Shown: piece by piece, positions 44,737 to 56,460 of the stretch
How positions within the stretch are numbered: the stretch's first letter is position 1
Layout: each line of letters begins with the position of its first letter
Source: Heliopora coerulea
Taxonomy: Eukaryota; Cnidaria; Anthozoa; Scleralcyonacea; Helioporidae
DNA length: 64,000 bases
Assembly: GCA_030142905.1 (NCBI GenBank)
Contig: JASJOG010000094.1
Coordinates: 990,501 to 1,054,500, forward strand
Reading direction: 5' to 3'
The notes under the pieces: generated by a model
What the model saw: only the letters and a program-made list of their open reading frames with translations
Told to the model about the DNA's origin: nothing
Database searches by the model: none
Position numbers and translations under genes: made by a program

Positions 44737-44833
44737 ATAATCTGGGACTTGTGTATGACAATCTTAGTGATCTAAAGAAAGCCGAGGAGCACTACTTTAG
44801 TGCTTCGAAAATAACAAAATGAACATAAATCAT

Positions 44834-44839
44834 AATAAA
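44834..44839 (+). terminator. Polyadenylation signal AATAAA
   Basis: A canonical hexamer 98 bases after the TGA stop (and shortly after the out-of-frame end of the 17th TPR) is the best candidate 3' end signal of the NLR-like gene. Confidence 0.6.
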
Positions 44840-47800
44840 ATCATACTTAACATTACAAACGATTTTGTTTTTTTAAATTACGAAGTTGTAGATAAGGTAA
44901 TAATTAGTTTTAGAAAAAGTTCAATGAAATGAATGCACCGATTAAGACCGTGCATGCATATTTGACTTTTTGAGATTCACCAGACGACAAAGGTTGTTGA
45001 ATTATTTAAGAAATACCAAATGGGTTCCTTTGCTTCGATATTGTGATCGAAGCATGTGGGATTTTGCAAGACTTGAGAAAAGCATAAAAAGTCATGAGCC
45101 GCTGGGCGAGTTTTTTTGAGCTTTTCGACATTCAATGACAGTATGCAAACACAGGAATCCATTTGGCATTTCTTTTATAAAATAAGGACAGATAAAAGAT
45201 TGTTAACTTCATTAAAACTTTGATGAAGTGAACAAATCTGGTGGAATCCTGAACGTCAAATTAGAGACAAGCTGAAGAAGATGGAACTGTTGCTGTCAAC
45301 AAAGGTAAACCAGTTCAACGTGAAGAAGAGACAAAAAACAAGTGAGTCTTTTATAGCTATTCAAAAGTCAACCTACCTACCAAGTGTGTGAAACACTTCA
45401 CAGTATTCGAACACATAAAAACCATTACTAATTTCTTTTAAAAAAAAATGACGCCGAACGTGCAAGACAAACTTGGTCACACTTTTGGCGAGAAATTTCC
45501 CATGTTTGGACACTCTGATTCTGTTTCTGATCGAAACATGGGCATTAACCAATAATAGATAGCGTACGGTGCAAGTTATTTTAAAAATTATGTCATAAAA
45601 TGAAGCGTATTATTGGGTAGTCGTAGAGCATTTTGTCCTTTATATACAGGGCTGTGAGCTGCTTGAGGTTCCCCCTGGCCCAGGGGGTTTGCACATCCAT
45701 GGGTTCCATCCTGGATAATGGGTGAAGAGACAACTGATGAAATCAGGAACCGAGTCCCTTATGCGGTTCTGTTTTCCTACTCGACAGCAATTCCAACAGC
45801 TTACCTAAAAGGGAGTGCGATGAGAACCCTTTGACGGAGTTATGGTGCAAGCTAAAGAACGGCAAAATGGGTGCAGTGAGAAGATCTGCAGCGGAGGCCA
45901 GTGGCAGCTTTTGCAGCAAGATGGTTTCTCCGGCTGTCGCAGCTGCTCTTTGCAGTCGAACTACAGAAAATCTTGCCAAGGGACACGACAGTGTACTGGA
46001 TGGTGTCCGCTTCATTAGTGCAGCATTACTGAATCTACATGACGTCAGAATGTAACGAATTTGCAAGTAATGTTATGCCGCATACAGGGTAACCGATTAG
46101 ACAGTTACTGTTTTCGGTCCGATTACGGATTTTTATCGTTTTACTGTGGCTAACATTTTACAGCTAGTCTGTTGTTTACCGGACACCAGTGTGTCACTGT
46201 CCTGCGCCGCGGGTTCAGTGGAAGTTTGTGTGCGAAATTATACGACAACATCAAACGCATGAAAACGTTTTAAAAGATGACGTACAGAGTGAGGAGAACA
46301 ATTTACAAATGAAGTTTTTTGCAGTAAGCGTGAGGGTAAGGGTTATTATTAGCGTTAGAGTTTGTGTTAGGGATTAGTGTTATGTTTAGGGTGTAGGATT
46401 AGTGTTAGTGTATGAATTTTGCATTGCTACAGGAAGTTTCCCTTTGGTCACTTTTGGAAAACACCACTGAAATGTCCAAGTAATTGGTTCTCGGCTAAAA
46501 ATTCGCCTCATGTGTTTGTCCTTAACATAGTTCGATGACAAAGCAATGAGAATATTGCTTTAAAATTATGTTGGCAAATGAAATATCTGATTTTCGTGCC
46601 AAAACTTCTTCAGTGAGCCCACGGTATAGGTCAGTAAAATAAAATTAACATACTGGTGTCCACTAAACTGCATTTGTACCTATTTTACTTGTGACCAAAA
46701 CCAGACCATTTTACTGGTAAAAAGAAGACTTCCTGGACTGGAAAGAGTAAAAGCTCCCAGCCGCGCTTGGTTCAGCTTGTTTTTTTGTTCTCCGAAGTCA
46801 TACATTGAATAAACATTGTAGTAAAGTTTGAGAATGTCCGTTGGATGATCGATATGTTAATATTGTCCTCATTATATGGGGTGTTTATCGCCCACTAGTG
46901 ATAACACTGAAAATCAGTTTTAACCACAGAAGAAAATGCTCAAAGTCACACTTAAACAAGGGCGTGGAAAAATGAGGGGCTTAGTGGGCTATAGCTTGCC
47001 CAATGACCCTAACGAGGGGCTTAAGCCCCGGTCGTACTGCGCAACAATAACAATACGATAGCGATACGATAACGATAAAAAATATCATTTCCCTATAAAG
47101 TGTCTGTTAGCGGTCATACTGTAACAAGGAAATAATTATCGTTGAGCGATAACGATAATGATATTAAAATTGCCCAGCAGGACGATAACGATAGATTTTT
47201 CAGCCTATCAAAACTCTCATTTGCTAGGCCGCCTAAACTGTATCCGTTGTTTCTGTACATCAGTTTCCAAGAGGCTTAATAGGTCATGAAATTGACGCCG
47301 CTACATTCTAAAATACTCATGGTTTTATCTTCATATGTAGTTAGTTCTCTTAACAATGTGTGAAATTCGTGCAACAGAAGCTGCTGTTTGTTTAAATTAT
47401 GAACGCAAATGTGTTTGGTTTTCTTCTTTCTCTGCTGCCTTCTCTTTAACAGCTACGAAAGCAGCAGCTCAGCTTCTAATTGTAAATCGCTCATGTTGGC
47501 GGGATTTTTCCTTCGCGGGCGTTAGCTCATAATTGCTTATTTTTAGCACAATGGGAGTGTGGGAACGTGTTCTTCTGTTGCCACGTGGACGATGGAATTG
47601 ATTTTATCGTTGAACTGTGACCGCGGGGATAATAGGTAACTGATGGGATATTAAAGTTCTATCCTTTATAATATCTTAATCAATAAAATGAATGTCCGAA
47701 AATGCTTCAGTGCATATTTCTTTAACTATGAGAAATTTTAGAGTTAGTCCAGCGGAATCCACCCTCCCTTGTGCTACATTTTTAAGAATTGTCACCTCCC

Positions 47801-48170
47801 AATAAAACACGTGCAGGTGCCATCGCGCCCAAAATTTTATTGGTTACGTGTTGGTGGAGTAGGTCGTCTAGGCTCGTGAGCCGCCTAATCGGCGTTCATC
47901 TCGGGGGTAGCACCAGGAATTCTCCGATGCAGGGGATAACGTCTACGACAGGGGGGCTAAGGGAGAAAAGGGAAGACCGCGCCAACTTTATAATTTCTGT
48001 ATTTTAAGTTCAAAAACATGGGGTTTTTTGCAAGAATAATCGCATACTGACTAGAAACAGTTTACTTTCAGATTCCGCATGCCAAGACAAGACTCTATTA
48101 TGTTTATCGGCTGAATCAAGAACAAGTACCCATAGTTTGTACAATATGTAAATGTGTTTGGTAGACCTTT
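44840..48170. other. Non-coding stretch downstream of the NLR-like gene
   Basis: No gene recognised. An open frame at 45831-46055 (and its antisense) has no recognisable domain. Degenerate TTAGGG-like units (GTTAGGG, TTTAGGG, GATTAGTGTTAG) occur at about 46325-46412. Repeated CGATAACGATA motifs occur at about 47045-47185 and may belong to a small inverted-repeat element. Confidence 0.35.
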
Positions 48171-48179
48171 CTCTTTTCA

Positions 48180-48560
48180 TTACTAGAAAATATTCTATCA
48201 TTAACGTTAACCTGAAACTCACTAACGCAAAAATACATTCATTTTATTCAATCGATGTTCACTAGCGTAGATACGTAACTATTTGCATCAAAGGTATTCC
48301 ACGGCTCCAACAGGCGACCATTAACACTGTTCTACTTTACATTAGGGACAGTAAAATTTCAATTACGCAACAGAAATATCTTGCCTGATCGAAATTTTAT
48401 TATCCCTGATGGATAGTAGAATGGTATTAATGGTCGTCTGTTGGTGCTATAGAATGTCCTTTGTGCAAATAGTTGCGTATCTACGCTAGTAAATGTCGAT
48501 TGAATAAAATGAATGTATTTGTGTGTTAATGAGTTTGAGGTTGGCGTTAATGATGATATA
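48180..48560. repeat. Large imperfect palindrome (foldback element)
   Basis: About 48180-48356 is matched in reverse complement by about 48388-48560. Landmarks: ATTCATTTTATTCAATCGA / TCGATTGAATAAAATGAAT and CTAGCGTAGATACG / CGTATCTACGCTAG. Arms look roughly 80% identical around a ~30-base loop. Probably an old MITE or foldback transposon. Confidence 0.75.
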
Positions 48561-48950
48561 TTTTTTGGTAATGAACAGCAAAAGGTGTAATATTTAAAAC
48601 ACGAGTAGGAGCGTTTTATCAGATTGAAAACAGGAGCGCGAAGTGTGAATGTTTTAGATTTGATAAAACGCGCACTACGAGTGTTTTGAATAGCTTCAAG
48701 GACGGCCACAATAGATTGACGTAAATAGAAGAATTCTACCATTTTTGATTCCTTTTTACCATTGTTGATAGAGCACGGTGGAGTTCACTGCCGAACAGAA
48801 GGAATTAATGCTGAATTAACATAAATTGGCTAATTATTATTCAAAATGCAAAAACATGATCTTGCAATAGATGTATGCAATTATAGCCACAAACACAGGC
48901 CTTTGGCAACCCTTTGACAAGACAAAGCGGTTTGGGGTTTGGATTGCAAA

Positions 48951-50391
48951 ATGCAGCCGTCAAAAAGGGCTTTTCGGCCAACTAAAACTGCAGACGAGGA
49001 GAGAAGATAATTGGAAGATTCTTTTCCAAAATCGACACGAGAATCGACAAAATGGGTTGATCAAATATTCAATGAATGGCAAATGGGCAAGGCAAACAAA
49101 GATCCGAGTTTAGAGAGTGATTCTTTCAGCTTTGACATGTCAAAGATACGTGTGGATACAAATATTGTTAACATATCCGCTGAGTCACAGAATTCATGGC
49201 TTACGAAGTTCATACAAGAGGTTTGCAAAGAAAACGGGCAAGGGTATCCGGGAAGAACACTTTACATTATGGTATGCGGTATCCAACAGCAATTGAAGAA
49301 GGAAAATGGCAGTTAAGCGGTTTCTCTACTAGCTAAAAACAAAATGAGGTATGGCTTCTGTAATGTTTAAACAAGTTTTTGTTATGCCTCTCAGTTAAAA
49401 ATCCGCATTTTGTTATTTAAACAAACATTTACATTCTGTTTTTGGTTTGCTTTTCGGATTGATGGTGTTTTGTCAAGCACTGGATGCCGAAACGAGAATG
49501 GCTTCGAGTGACGGAGTAGGCAAGAAGACATAAATGGCGAAATGAACTGAAATAACAGAAGAGTACGAGAACATTTTACTGGAGAAGGGACTGCTCAGTG
49601 AACATACAGCTAAGTCTTTACTGAGTACAATTTATTTCTGTAACGGAACGTTGTTTGGATTGAGATCTAAAGAGCATCGAGACTTGAAGTTATGCATCTT
49701 TCGTATTGATTCAAAGTCAGTAACGTATGACGAGAGTGTTTCAAAGAATTACCATGGCGGTCTCAAAGATTTTAAATACAATCCGCGAGTTGTAAGGCAT
49801 GTCTACTGTACAAGAAATAACGTTAATCACGCACGATGTATTGTGAAGTGTTATGCTAAGTATATGGAAAAGACAAAAGTTGACAGAGAAACGAGAGGCT
49901 TTTTATCTCAAGCCAAATCTAAATCCAGAAATTTTGCAGTTTTGCGATGTGGTAATGAGTATGAATACACTAAATCAAATCCTCCCGAACTTGTGTAAGA
50001 GTGCTGGTTTGAGTAGGGAAACATGTCATTGCTTAAGAGTTACTTGCCCTACGAGGCTGTTTCACTCCAATGTAGCCGAAAAGTTGATCCGAAGACGAGC
50101 AGGTCATCGGGTCTAATGCATTACTGACGTATGAGAACAAAAAGTGAGGAGCAAGATTTGAAAGCGAGCAACCTTTTAGGCCAACCGAATCTAGAAGCCG
50201 GTAGAGAAAAAAAAATCAAGAGAAAAGTGACGTAGATTTTACGTTTGGTTTTGATGTTCCTGACGAGTTGCTATGTAACATTCTTTTGCCAGAGTCAGAG
50301 GTCCAGAAAGCAGAGTAAGCGGGGAGTTGTGTGTTATCTGATTGTGTCTTTAATAATTGCACTATTAATTTTGGAAGCTTAAGCTCTAGTT
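48951..50391 (+). pseudogene. Crypton-like tyrosine recombinase (DUF3504/ZMYM-QRICH1-like) remnant
   Basis: Starts MQPSKRAFRPTKTAD at 48951. The N-terminal SAM-like core-binding part is WVDQIFNEWQMGKANK and ISAESQNSWLTKFIQEVCKE then GYPGRTLYIMVCGIQQQL, up to 49316. It resumes near 49470 (LLEKGLLSEHTAKSLLSTIY, then FGLRSKEHRDLKL), with SKNYHGGLK, a FYLKP segment in a shifted frame, LCKSAGL, the HCLRVTCPTRLF block with the catalytic-type Arg, and AGHRV. A possible catalytic Tyr lies in LLTYENK just downstream after a frameshift. The tail NNCTINFGSLSSS ends near 50391. Stops and shifts show it is inactive. The family comprises Crypton transposons and host genes derived from them. Confidence 0.68.
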
Positions 50392-52315
50392 GAATGTATT
50401 ATTTGTCCATTATCTGGTTGTGAAAATAGAGTAAATTTTTTGTTTAGTGTAAATTTAAGAGGTTGATTACTATTGCTAGATAAAGATAAGTTTGCTTGTT
50501 CTATGAATTGCTAATCATAAATTTCACGTTCATTAGTATTCTTTATATAAAATTTCATGCTAGTTAGCATTCATAGTCGTTTTATCAGGTATAAAAGCTT
50601 TGCACATGATCAAATACGCACATATGATTGGACAATCCGCTAATGAATATTAATGAGTTTTTGGAAATCAGTTAAATACTCCCCAATGGATTGTTTATTT
50701 TTCCCTGACATGGGGACAGCACAACGTGTTTATTTTTCAGTTACAGTTCAGTTATAGTGTTACAGAGACTTCTTTAAGGTACTGTGAAGTTTCTGCGATG
50801 AATGGGTGTTGTTTTGAGTGATGGCTCCAATGTAAGTAGAAAGTCTGAACTTCCCCAATACCCTCTTCGGTTGCTTGTCTCAAATTATGGAGTTTTCAAA
50901 TCTCAAGCAAGATGGTTTTCTTTGGTATAAAGTAGAAGGTTAAGGCATCAAAAGCTGACTTGTCGTTGCTTTCTCCACGGTTAGGAAATGTCTCCAAAAT
51001 ATTGTTTACTCTATTAGTATTCCGAAATTAGTGAAGTAACAAGGCCCTTTTCCTGCAGTTGTTGCATGGATTGATGGCAGTAACAAGATTGTCGATGAGG
51101 TTCAAATGCTTTTACCATCTTGCGGGTAAGTTAGATTGATTGTGAATATCCAGTTCAGGAAAAGGCATGGTGGTCGATTAGTGAGGGACATTGGGGGACA
51201 ATTGATCAATTGTTCCCTTTCGACATTTGGGTGGGCCATTAAATTGTACATCGTAACTTGAAATGAAATGGAGAAAATTGTACGGCCCTGTGTCGTTGGG
51301 GCCTTGACGTGGCCCCACAAGGGGCCTTCACAGACCTTATATTCTTAAACGAGCTCCGGATACCCCCAAGGTGGCTAACATTTGTTCCTTGGCAGGTCAC
51401 TAATGATTGCTTGCGTCCCCCACTTCTGTGTAGGAATTTACGCGCATGGGAAAAGATGGAATCGCAGCAATCCTGAATTATCGTATAGTTGCCAATATAA
51501 TATTGATCTTCATTTAGTTTTTCTTCTCCACTGTTGCTATATATGAAAGTGTACAGGTACCCTGGACGCTACAGTTCCTATGCCAGTGGTGTAGACAGTC
51601 TTGGCCTTTCCTGAGGCAAAAACGTATTCGTGTTTCGATAATTCTTGGATCATCGTTGGAATCCATTATTAGATTGAATGGACATTTAGCTTCCCTTTTT
51701 GAAAGGGCGAAAAATATTTAGCCAACTAAGTCATATCAGGCCCGAGAATCAGCCCGTTTATCGACGGGATTACGGTGGTACCGGAAGAAGAGGGAATGTT
51801 TTGAGCTGAGATTCCTTATCTAATGTTGGCATCCTATGTCCAATGTGGTGGAGACCAAATTTAGTATTCCTGTGAATGCAATGCTTCAAATCTTTGCCCA
51901 ACATTTCACCGTTTACATCTTCGAATTCACTCTGACTCTCTTTTTTACTTCCCTGCACCTTTCCTCGACGATCCCCTTTTCGTTCTATACCTTCTCATTT
52001 TTGTCCTGATTTTCTCCGTTTTCATTCTTTCGGGTGGCAAGCTGCCCTCCCTTTGTCCCTCCCCCACTGGCTAAGCCACTGTCCTAAAGATAACAACGAT
52101 CTGTATTTCTCATTTTAGCGCTTGTTCACCTAAGTATCAATTTGGGTATAAGTTAAGGTCTAGTGTGATCCCTTTTCTCCAATGAGTGTGTAATAATGGT
52201 GACGATGATTGTAATGATAGTGGTGGTAATGATCATGATATTGTTGATGATATGATAATGGTGATTAAGGTGTTGATCACAGTGCTAAGGACGATAATGT
52301 CGATTTGCTAATGAA
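50392..52315. other. Non-coding stretch
   Basis: Apart from the possible small exon at 51059, no gene, RNA or defined repeat is recognised. Confidence 0.35.
51059..51125 (+). CDS. Possible small exon
   Basis: Sixty-seven bases between a strong acceptor (TTTTCCTGCAG) and a strong donor (GCGG/GTAAGT), open in one frame (VAWIDGSNKIVDEVQMLLPS-CG). The family is not recognised and no partner exon was found. Low confidence. Confidence 0.2.
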
Positions 52316-52375
52316 GATGGATGGATGAATGAATGAATGAATGAATGAATGATCGAACAAACAAACAAACGAATG
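52316..52375. repeat. GATG/AATG/AAAC tetranucleotide microsatellite
   Basis: GGAT units, then about seven GAAT units, then AAAC units. A GAT/GGT-rich tract precedes it at about 52195-52270. Confidence 0.85.
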
Positions 52376-52531
52376 ATTGAAACAAAATTCTAACAACTGT
52401 AAAGTTGATTTCCATATAAGCCGTGTATTTACAAAAGTCAGTAAGTTAAAAATGTTAAACCTACTGGTATAATGATAATTCTTAAGATGATAGATCAACT
52501 TTCGTCAAGCTCTGTCCTCAGAAAAGCGATT

Positions 52532-52611
52532 TCTGAGTCCCAGGCGGAGATCGAACCCACATCCTTCTGATGACAGGTGACACGGTCTAACCATTGAGCT
52601 ACCAAAACTCA
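52532..52611 (-). ncRNA. tRNA-derived SINE head
   Basis: On the minus strand a box A-like TAGCTCAATGG (52591-52601) and a box B-like GGTTCGATCTC (52547-52557) are spaced as in a tRNA promoter. A T-arm-like stem and an acceptor-like GAGTTTT / GGGACTC pairing are present. The anticodon arm does not fold canonically, so it reads as a SINE head or tRNA pseudogene rather than a working tRNA. Confidence 0.6.
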
Positions 52612-52692
52612 GACGGTGAACTACGGTGCAAGTTCGAGATATGTTCGACCTAAGCGGAAGCCACTATATGTTAATAATGACATAGTAAAATG

Positions 52693-52800
52693 TCAGTCAT
52701 AGCACGCCTCAAGACTACTCAAACCTGGACGATTACTTTCACTGGCACTTACTGATTCTCCTGGGCCCAAACCGTTCACTCAACTTATACTAGCCTAAGA
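52693..52800 (+). mobile_element. Penelope-type terminal fragment
   Basis: ATGTCAGTCAT, then CTCAAGACTAC, then ACCTGGACGATTACTTTC and GATTCTCCTGGGCCCAAACC match in order the arms and one-sided extension of the elements at 3.1 and 34.4 kb. Single arm only, diverged. Confidence 0.5.
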
Positions 52801-53205
52801 CGTACTGATTTCTTGTTACTTTTTTGTTCTTTATTGGAAAAAGTAGATTCACTAAGGATTAGTTTGTGATTAAATCCACTAGTTGCATTGTGAAATAACA
52901 CGTAATTGATGTATAAGTTAAATTTTAAGACATGAATTAAATCATACGAACACTTATGTACCTAGTCTTATTATTTCTAATTGTTAGACTACGCAAATAC
53001 ACTTAGAATAGTAGTGGTTTTCCGAAGTGCATTGGGCATATCTTCTGCATTCTCATCGAAAAACTGGGTGAGAACTTAATGAAAGAAAACATAAATAATT
53101 AATTAAAATTGTATCGGACATGCGTAAAACTGAATTCTAGACCCACAAGGGGAATATAGTCAGTCCCAGTATAAATATTACTAAATTTGATCAGTTAATT
53201 AATAC

Positions 53206-55925
53206 TAGGGGTTTCCACAAGTTGCTCGGCAACTTTTTGGCAACTCTTCGTTTTATGAGCAACTTTTCTTTTAACCGGCAATTTCGGCAACTTTTGTAAC
53301 ACCGAGCAACTTTTCCTAAATTTGACCTTTGTTTAGCGATTTTGAGTTTTTCAGTAACGTTTACTGTCAATTTGTGTTAAAATATGATAGACCATCTCAG
53401 GATAATATTAATAAATAAGTATAGCTCTTCAAGATGGGAAGACCCATGCAAGTCCAGTCAATCTCTGCATCCCTTTATCGGTATTTATTACTCGGTAATT
53501 TTAGCCGCCAGGGGAATTAATATCGGGGTTATTTGTCCTTTTGGCTTCTCAAAATTCAAAATGGCCGACAGCACATGTTCAGGAAATGAAAGTGAATCTG
53601 AGGATAGTGCAAGAGAAGATGATGAAAACTTTGGTCCACTTGAAGAAGCAGCTCAAGCAGGGGCAGATCTGCGGATTCCTCGGATGGCTGAGATTTCAAG
53701 GAAACGTAAAATTCAAACAAACCCTGGAAATGTAGAACGTAGTAAACGAGGCTCGAAAGATCGAAAACTTGTCAGTGCTTGGGAGAGAGTTAAACAATAC
53801 AAGAACGGACATTTGACTGTTGTTAACGGGAAACTCCGCTGTGATGCTTGCAGAGAGATTATTTCAAAGAAGAATAGTTCGATAAAAAAGCATATTCTCA
53901 CCAAGAAACATTTAACGGGTAAGAAAACCATCGAAGCAAGTAAAATCAGACAGCAGTCTATTGTTGATGTATTACGACGAAATGATGCGAGGGTTCACCC
54001 GAAAGGAGAAACTCTTCCTAATGAAATGCGTTTGTTTCGGTATGATCTTGTCAAAATGTGTTTGAAAGCAGGAATACCACTTGCCAAAATTGATTGTATG
54101 AGGCCATTTCTGGAAAAATATGGCCATCGTTTGACATCAAGTAATCATCTTTCAGAAACCATCCCACTCGTGTTGGAAAAAGAAAAGGAGACTCTGAAAA
54201 CTGACATTTCAGATGGTGATGAATTCTCTGTGATTTTTGATGGTAGCAACAGGCTTGGAGAGGTCCTTGCTATTGTTCTACGATATATTGACACTCAATG
54301 GAATATTCAGCAGAGACTGTTAAAGCTGGAAACCCTAGCGAAGAGCTTAAAATCCCAAGAACTAGCTCAACGTTTGATTCAATGTTTAGCAGTTGAATAC
54401 TCAATTCGTCCCGAAATGATATTATCTGCAACGAAGGATGGTGCTGCAGTAAATGAAGCTGCACTTAATCAAGTCAAGTTTTATTTTCCATACATCTTCA
54501 GTATTACTTGCTTTAGTCATATTATTGACAATGCTGGGAAGAAATTTCAATTCAGAATCTTAGATACATTTCTCAGGTACTGGAATGGCATGTTTTCTCA
54601 AAGTCCTGCTGTTCGACTAGCGTGGAAGACCAAAACTGGTAAAGCCATGCGTACTGCTTCAGCAACAAGGTGGTGGAGCAAATGGGAAGTCGTGAATCAA
54701 GTTTGTGACTATTTCGGGTTTGTGGAGCCTTTTCTCAGAGAAATTGAAATTGAAGATCTTGCTCCTGCATTACGTGCTCATTTGCTGGAAATTTTCGACA
54801 GTCCTGAAGATGTTGCAGATTTAAAGCTTGAAATTGCAGCTCTAATTGATGGCGGAAGAAGCTTTGTCACAACAACGTATAATCTTGAAGGGGATGGTCC
54901 TTTGATATTTACCTGCTATCAGCACTTGACGGCTTTGACTCAAGCAGTGCAATTGGGTGCTTATCCCAATTGTACTGCCCTATCACGTGAAAGAGCAAAT
55001 GGAGACCAGGTTATTTTCAACCAACTGCTTGAAAGAGCGAAATCTTGCATCAAACCTGGCTTCCAATACTACTTGGAGAAAGTCAACATTCAGTTCTACG
55101 ATATTGTCCGAGCATTTCGAGGTGCACGCCTGTGCTGCCCAGTACAGGTTCAAGGACTCCAACCTACCTTAGAGTCCTTAGAATTACTTCTTAACTTTCC
55201 ATTTTTGGATGATGATGCACTTATTAATGGACTTGCTGAAGAACTTCCAAATTACCTATCCCTATCAGATGGTGTTCAAGTACAAACAGAAGATGACAAA
55301 GTAAAGTGGTGGGCAAGGAATGCAAACACACTTCCTAAATGGGCAGCTGTTGTTAGAAAGATCTTGCTTGTTCAACCAAGTTCTGGTGCTGCTGAGAGAG
55401 TTTTTAGTCTTTTGAACAGTAACTTTTCAAAAGGACAGGAAGCTGCTTTGGAAGAAACAGTTGAAGCGTCAATCATGCTGAAGTACAATTCTACTCAAAG
55501 GGAAAAAACTGAGTAACGTTTTAAATTGTGCAAACAACATCCTATCTACGCAAAACTTAGTATTTGACATTATCATTATTGACATTACGCGGAGTCTTAT
55601 ATTCGCTTACATAGAACTATATACTATTTTATGTGAAGTAATATATAAAAAAAAGTTTCATCAAGACACGTTATATTATGAATTTGTCTGTGCATTGCAT
55701 TTTTTTATAAAGACACCAATTTATATGATTACTCTAAACATCATCACAGAGTATTTATCGAATCTAGCTCAAAATAGCAGCACTTAGCAGTGAAAAGTAG
55801 CAACTTTTTAGCAACTTTCTTGAAAACTAGCAACTTTTCGGGGAAAATGGGCAACTTTTACGCAACTTTTCTTCTTTTTTTGAGCAACTATTATCGGAAT
55901 TTCGAGCAACTTGTGGAAACCTTTA
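53206..55925 (+). mobile_element. Apparently intact autonomous hAT transposon
   Basis: 2,720 bp flanked by a perfect 8-bp target duplication ATTAATAC (53198-53205 and 55926-55933). Terminal inverted repeats begin TAGGGGTTTCCACAAGTTGC (left) and, in complement, TAAAGGTTTCCACAAGTTGC (right). Both sub-terminal regions carry many copies of GCAACTTTT, likely transposase-binding motifs. It encodes one full-length transposase. All expected parts of an autonomous copy are present. Confidence 0.92.
53384..55516 (+). CDS. hAT transposase with BED zinc finger
   Basis: An uninterrupted ORF of 710 codons. The likely start is the internal ATG at 53561 (AAAATGGCCG context, 651 residues), because the first 59 residues look non-conserved. 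Domains: acidic N-terminus; BED-type zinc finger (SAWERVKQYKNG ... CDACREIISKKNSSIKKHIL with C-x2-C ... H-x4-H) at about residues 140-190 of the long form; a CGGBP1-like basic linker; an RNase H-like core with the Asp in FSVIFDGSNRLGE; and the C-terminal hAT dimerisation region WAAVVRKILLVQPSSGAAER. It cuts and pastes the surrounding element, with GCAACTTTT repeats as probable binding sites. No stop or frameshift. Confidence 0.9.
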   Translation: MIDHLRIILINKYSSSRWEDPCKSSQSLHPFIGIYYSVILAARGINIGVICPFGFSKFKMADSTCSGNESESEDSAREDDENFGPLEEAAQAGADLRIPRMAEISRKRKIQTNPGNVERSKRGSKDRKLVSAWERVKQYKNGHLTVVNGKLRCDACREIISKKNSSIKKHILTKKHLTGKKTIEASKIRQQSIVDVLRRNDARVHPKGETLPNEMRLFRYDLVKMCLKAGIPLAKIDCMRPFLEKYGHRLTSSNHLSETIPLVLEKEKETLKTDISDGDEFSVIFDGSNRLGEVLAIVLRYIDTQWNIQQRLLKLETLAKSLKSQELAQRLIQCLAVEYSIRPEMILSATKDGAAVNEAALNQVKFYFPYIFSITCFSHIIDNAGKKFQFRILDTFLRYWNGMFSQSPAVRLAWKTKTGKAMRTASATRWWSKWEVVNQVCDYFGFVEPFLREIEIEDLAPALRAHLLEIFDSPEDVADLKLEIAALIDGGRSFVTTTYNLEGDGPLIFTCYQHLTALTQAVQLGAYPNCTALSRERANGDQVIFNQLLERAKSCIKPGFQYYLEKVNIQFYDIVRAFRGARLCCPVQVQGLQPTLESLELLLNFPFLDDDALINGLAEELPNYLSLSDGVQVQTEDDKVKWWARNANTLPKWAAVVRKILLVQPSSGAAERVFSLLNSNFSKGQEAALEETVEASIMLKYNSTQREKTE

Positions 55926-56036
55926 ATTAATACTTAACGAACTCATTTACATACATATGCCTGATTGTAATAAATCGTAATAAATTTGCATCATATAAGG
56001 TTGCTTGCACTAGGTGTATGGATTAGTTGACATAAA

Positions 56037-56460
56037 TTAACGACGTCGACATTTTTTTGCATATTTAATAATACAAAAAAACTGCATATTCAGATGTATT
56101 ATACATATTAAACATATTTGTGTTTCTTTTGTCAATTGAGACTTTCTTTGTACTCCCTCGGTGAAGGAGCTTCGCCCAGCGTGCCCTTCTGTGATTTGAC
56201 AGATGTGGTCCAACGTTGCCCAAGTCGGGCATTGAACGCAACAAAGTTCCTCCTCGGACTTGCCGCAATCTTCCAGGCAGGAGCCCTCGGGGTTCTTTAT
56301 AGAAAGGAGTGGCCGTCGACCTTCCAGAGACTGAAGCCGTCGCTTGACATATCTGGGCAAGTTGACTCCTGCTCTACAGTTCAGGCCTTGCTCAAAGGAT
56401 TCACATGCGGAAGACTCAGTGCGGAATGTTTTCCACAAAAAGGGCTAACCCCTTTACTCT
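56037..56460. other. Unrecognised G+C-richer block before the satellite
   Basis: Open on both strands (plus 56118-56546, minus 56037-56438), with richer composition than its surroundings. The minus frame has a Cys-rich stretch CGKSEEELCCVQCPTWATLD. It may be a degraded exon or transposon piece; family not recognised. Confidence 0.25.

Noticed and set aside
45743..46066. Overlapping plus and minus ORFs near 46 kb as a gene
   Set aside because: No domain, splice site or conserved motif recognised; could be chance openness of a G+C-richer stretch.
52532..52611. Functional tRNA gene
   Set aside because: A and B boxes are present but the anticodon arm does not fold canonically, so a SINE head or tRNA pseudogene is more likely.
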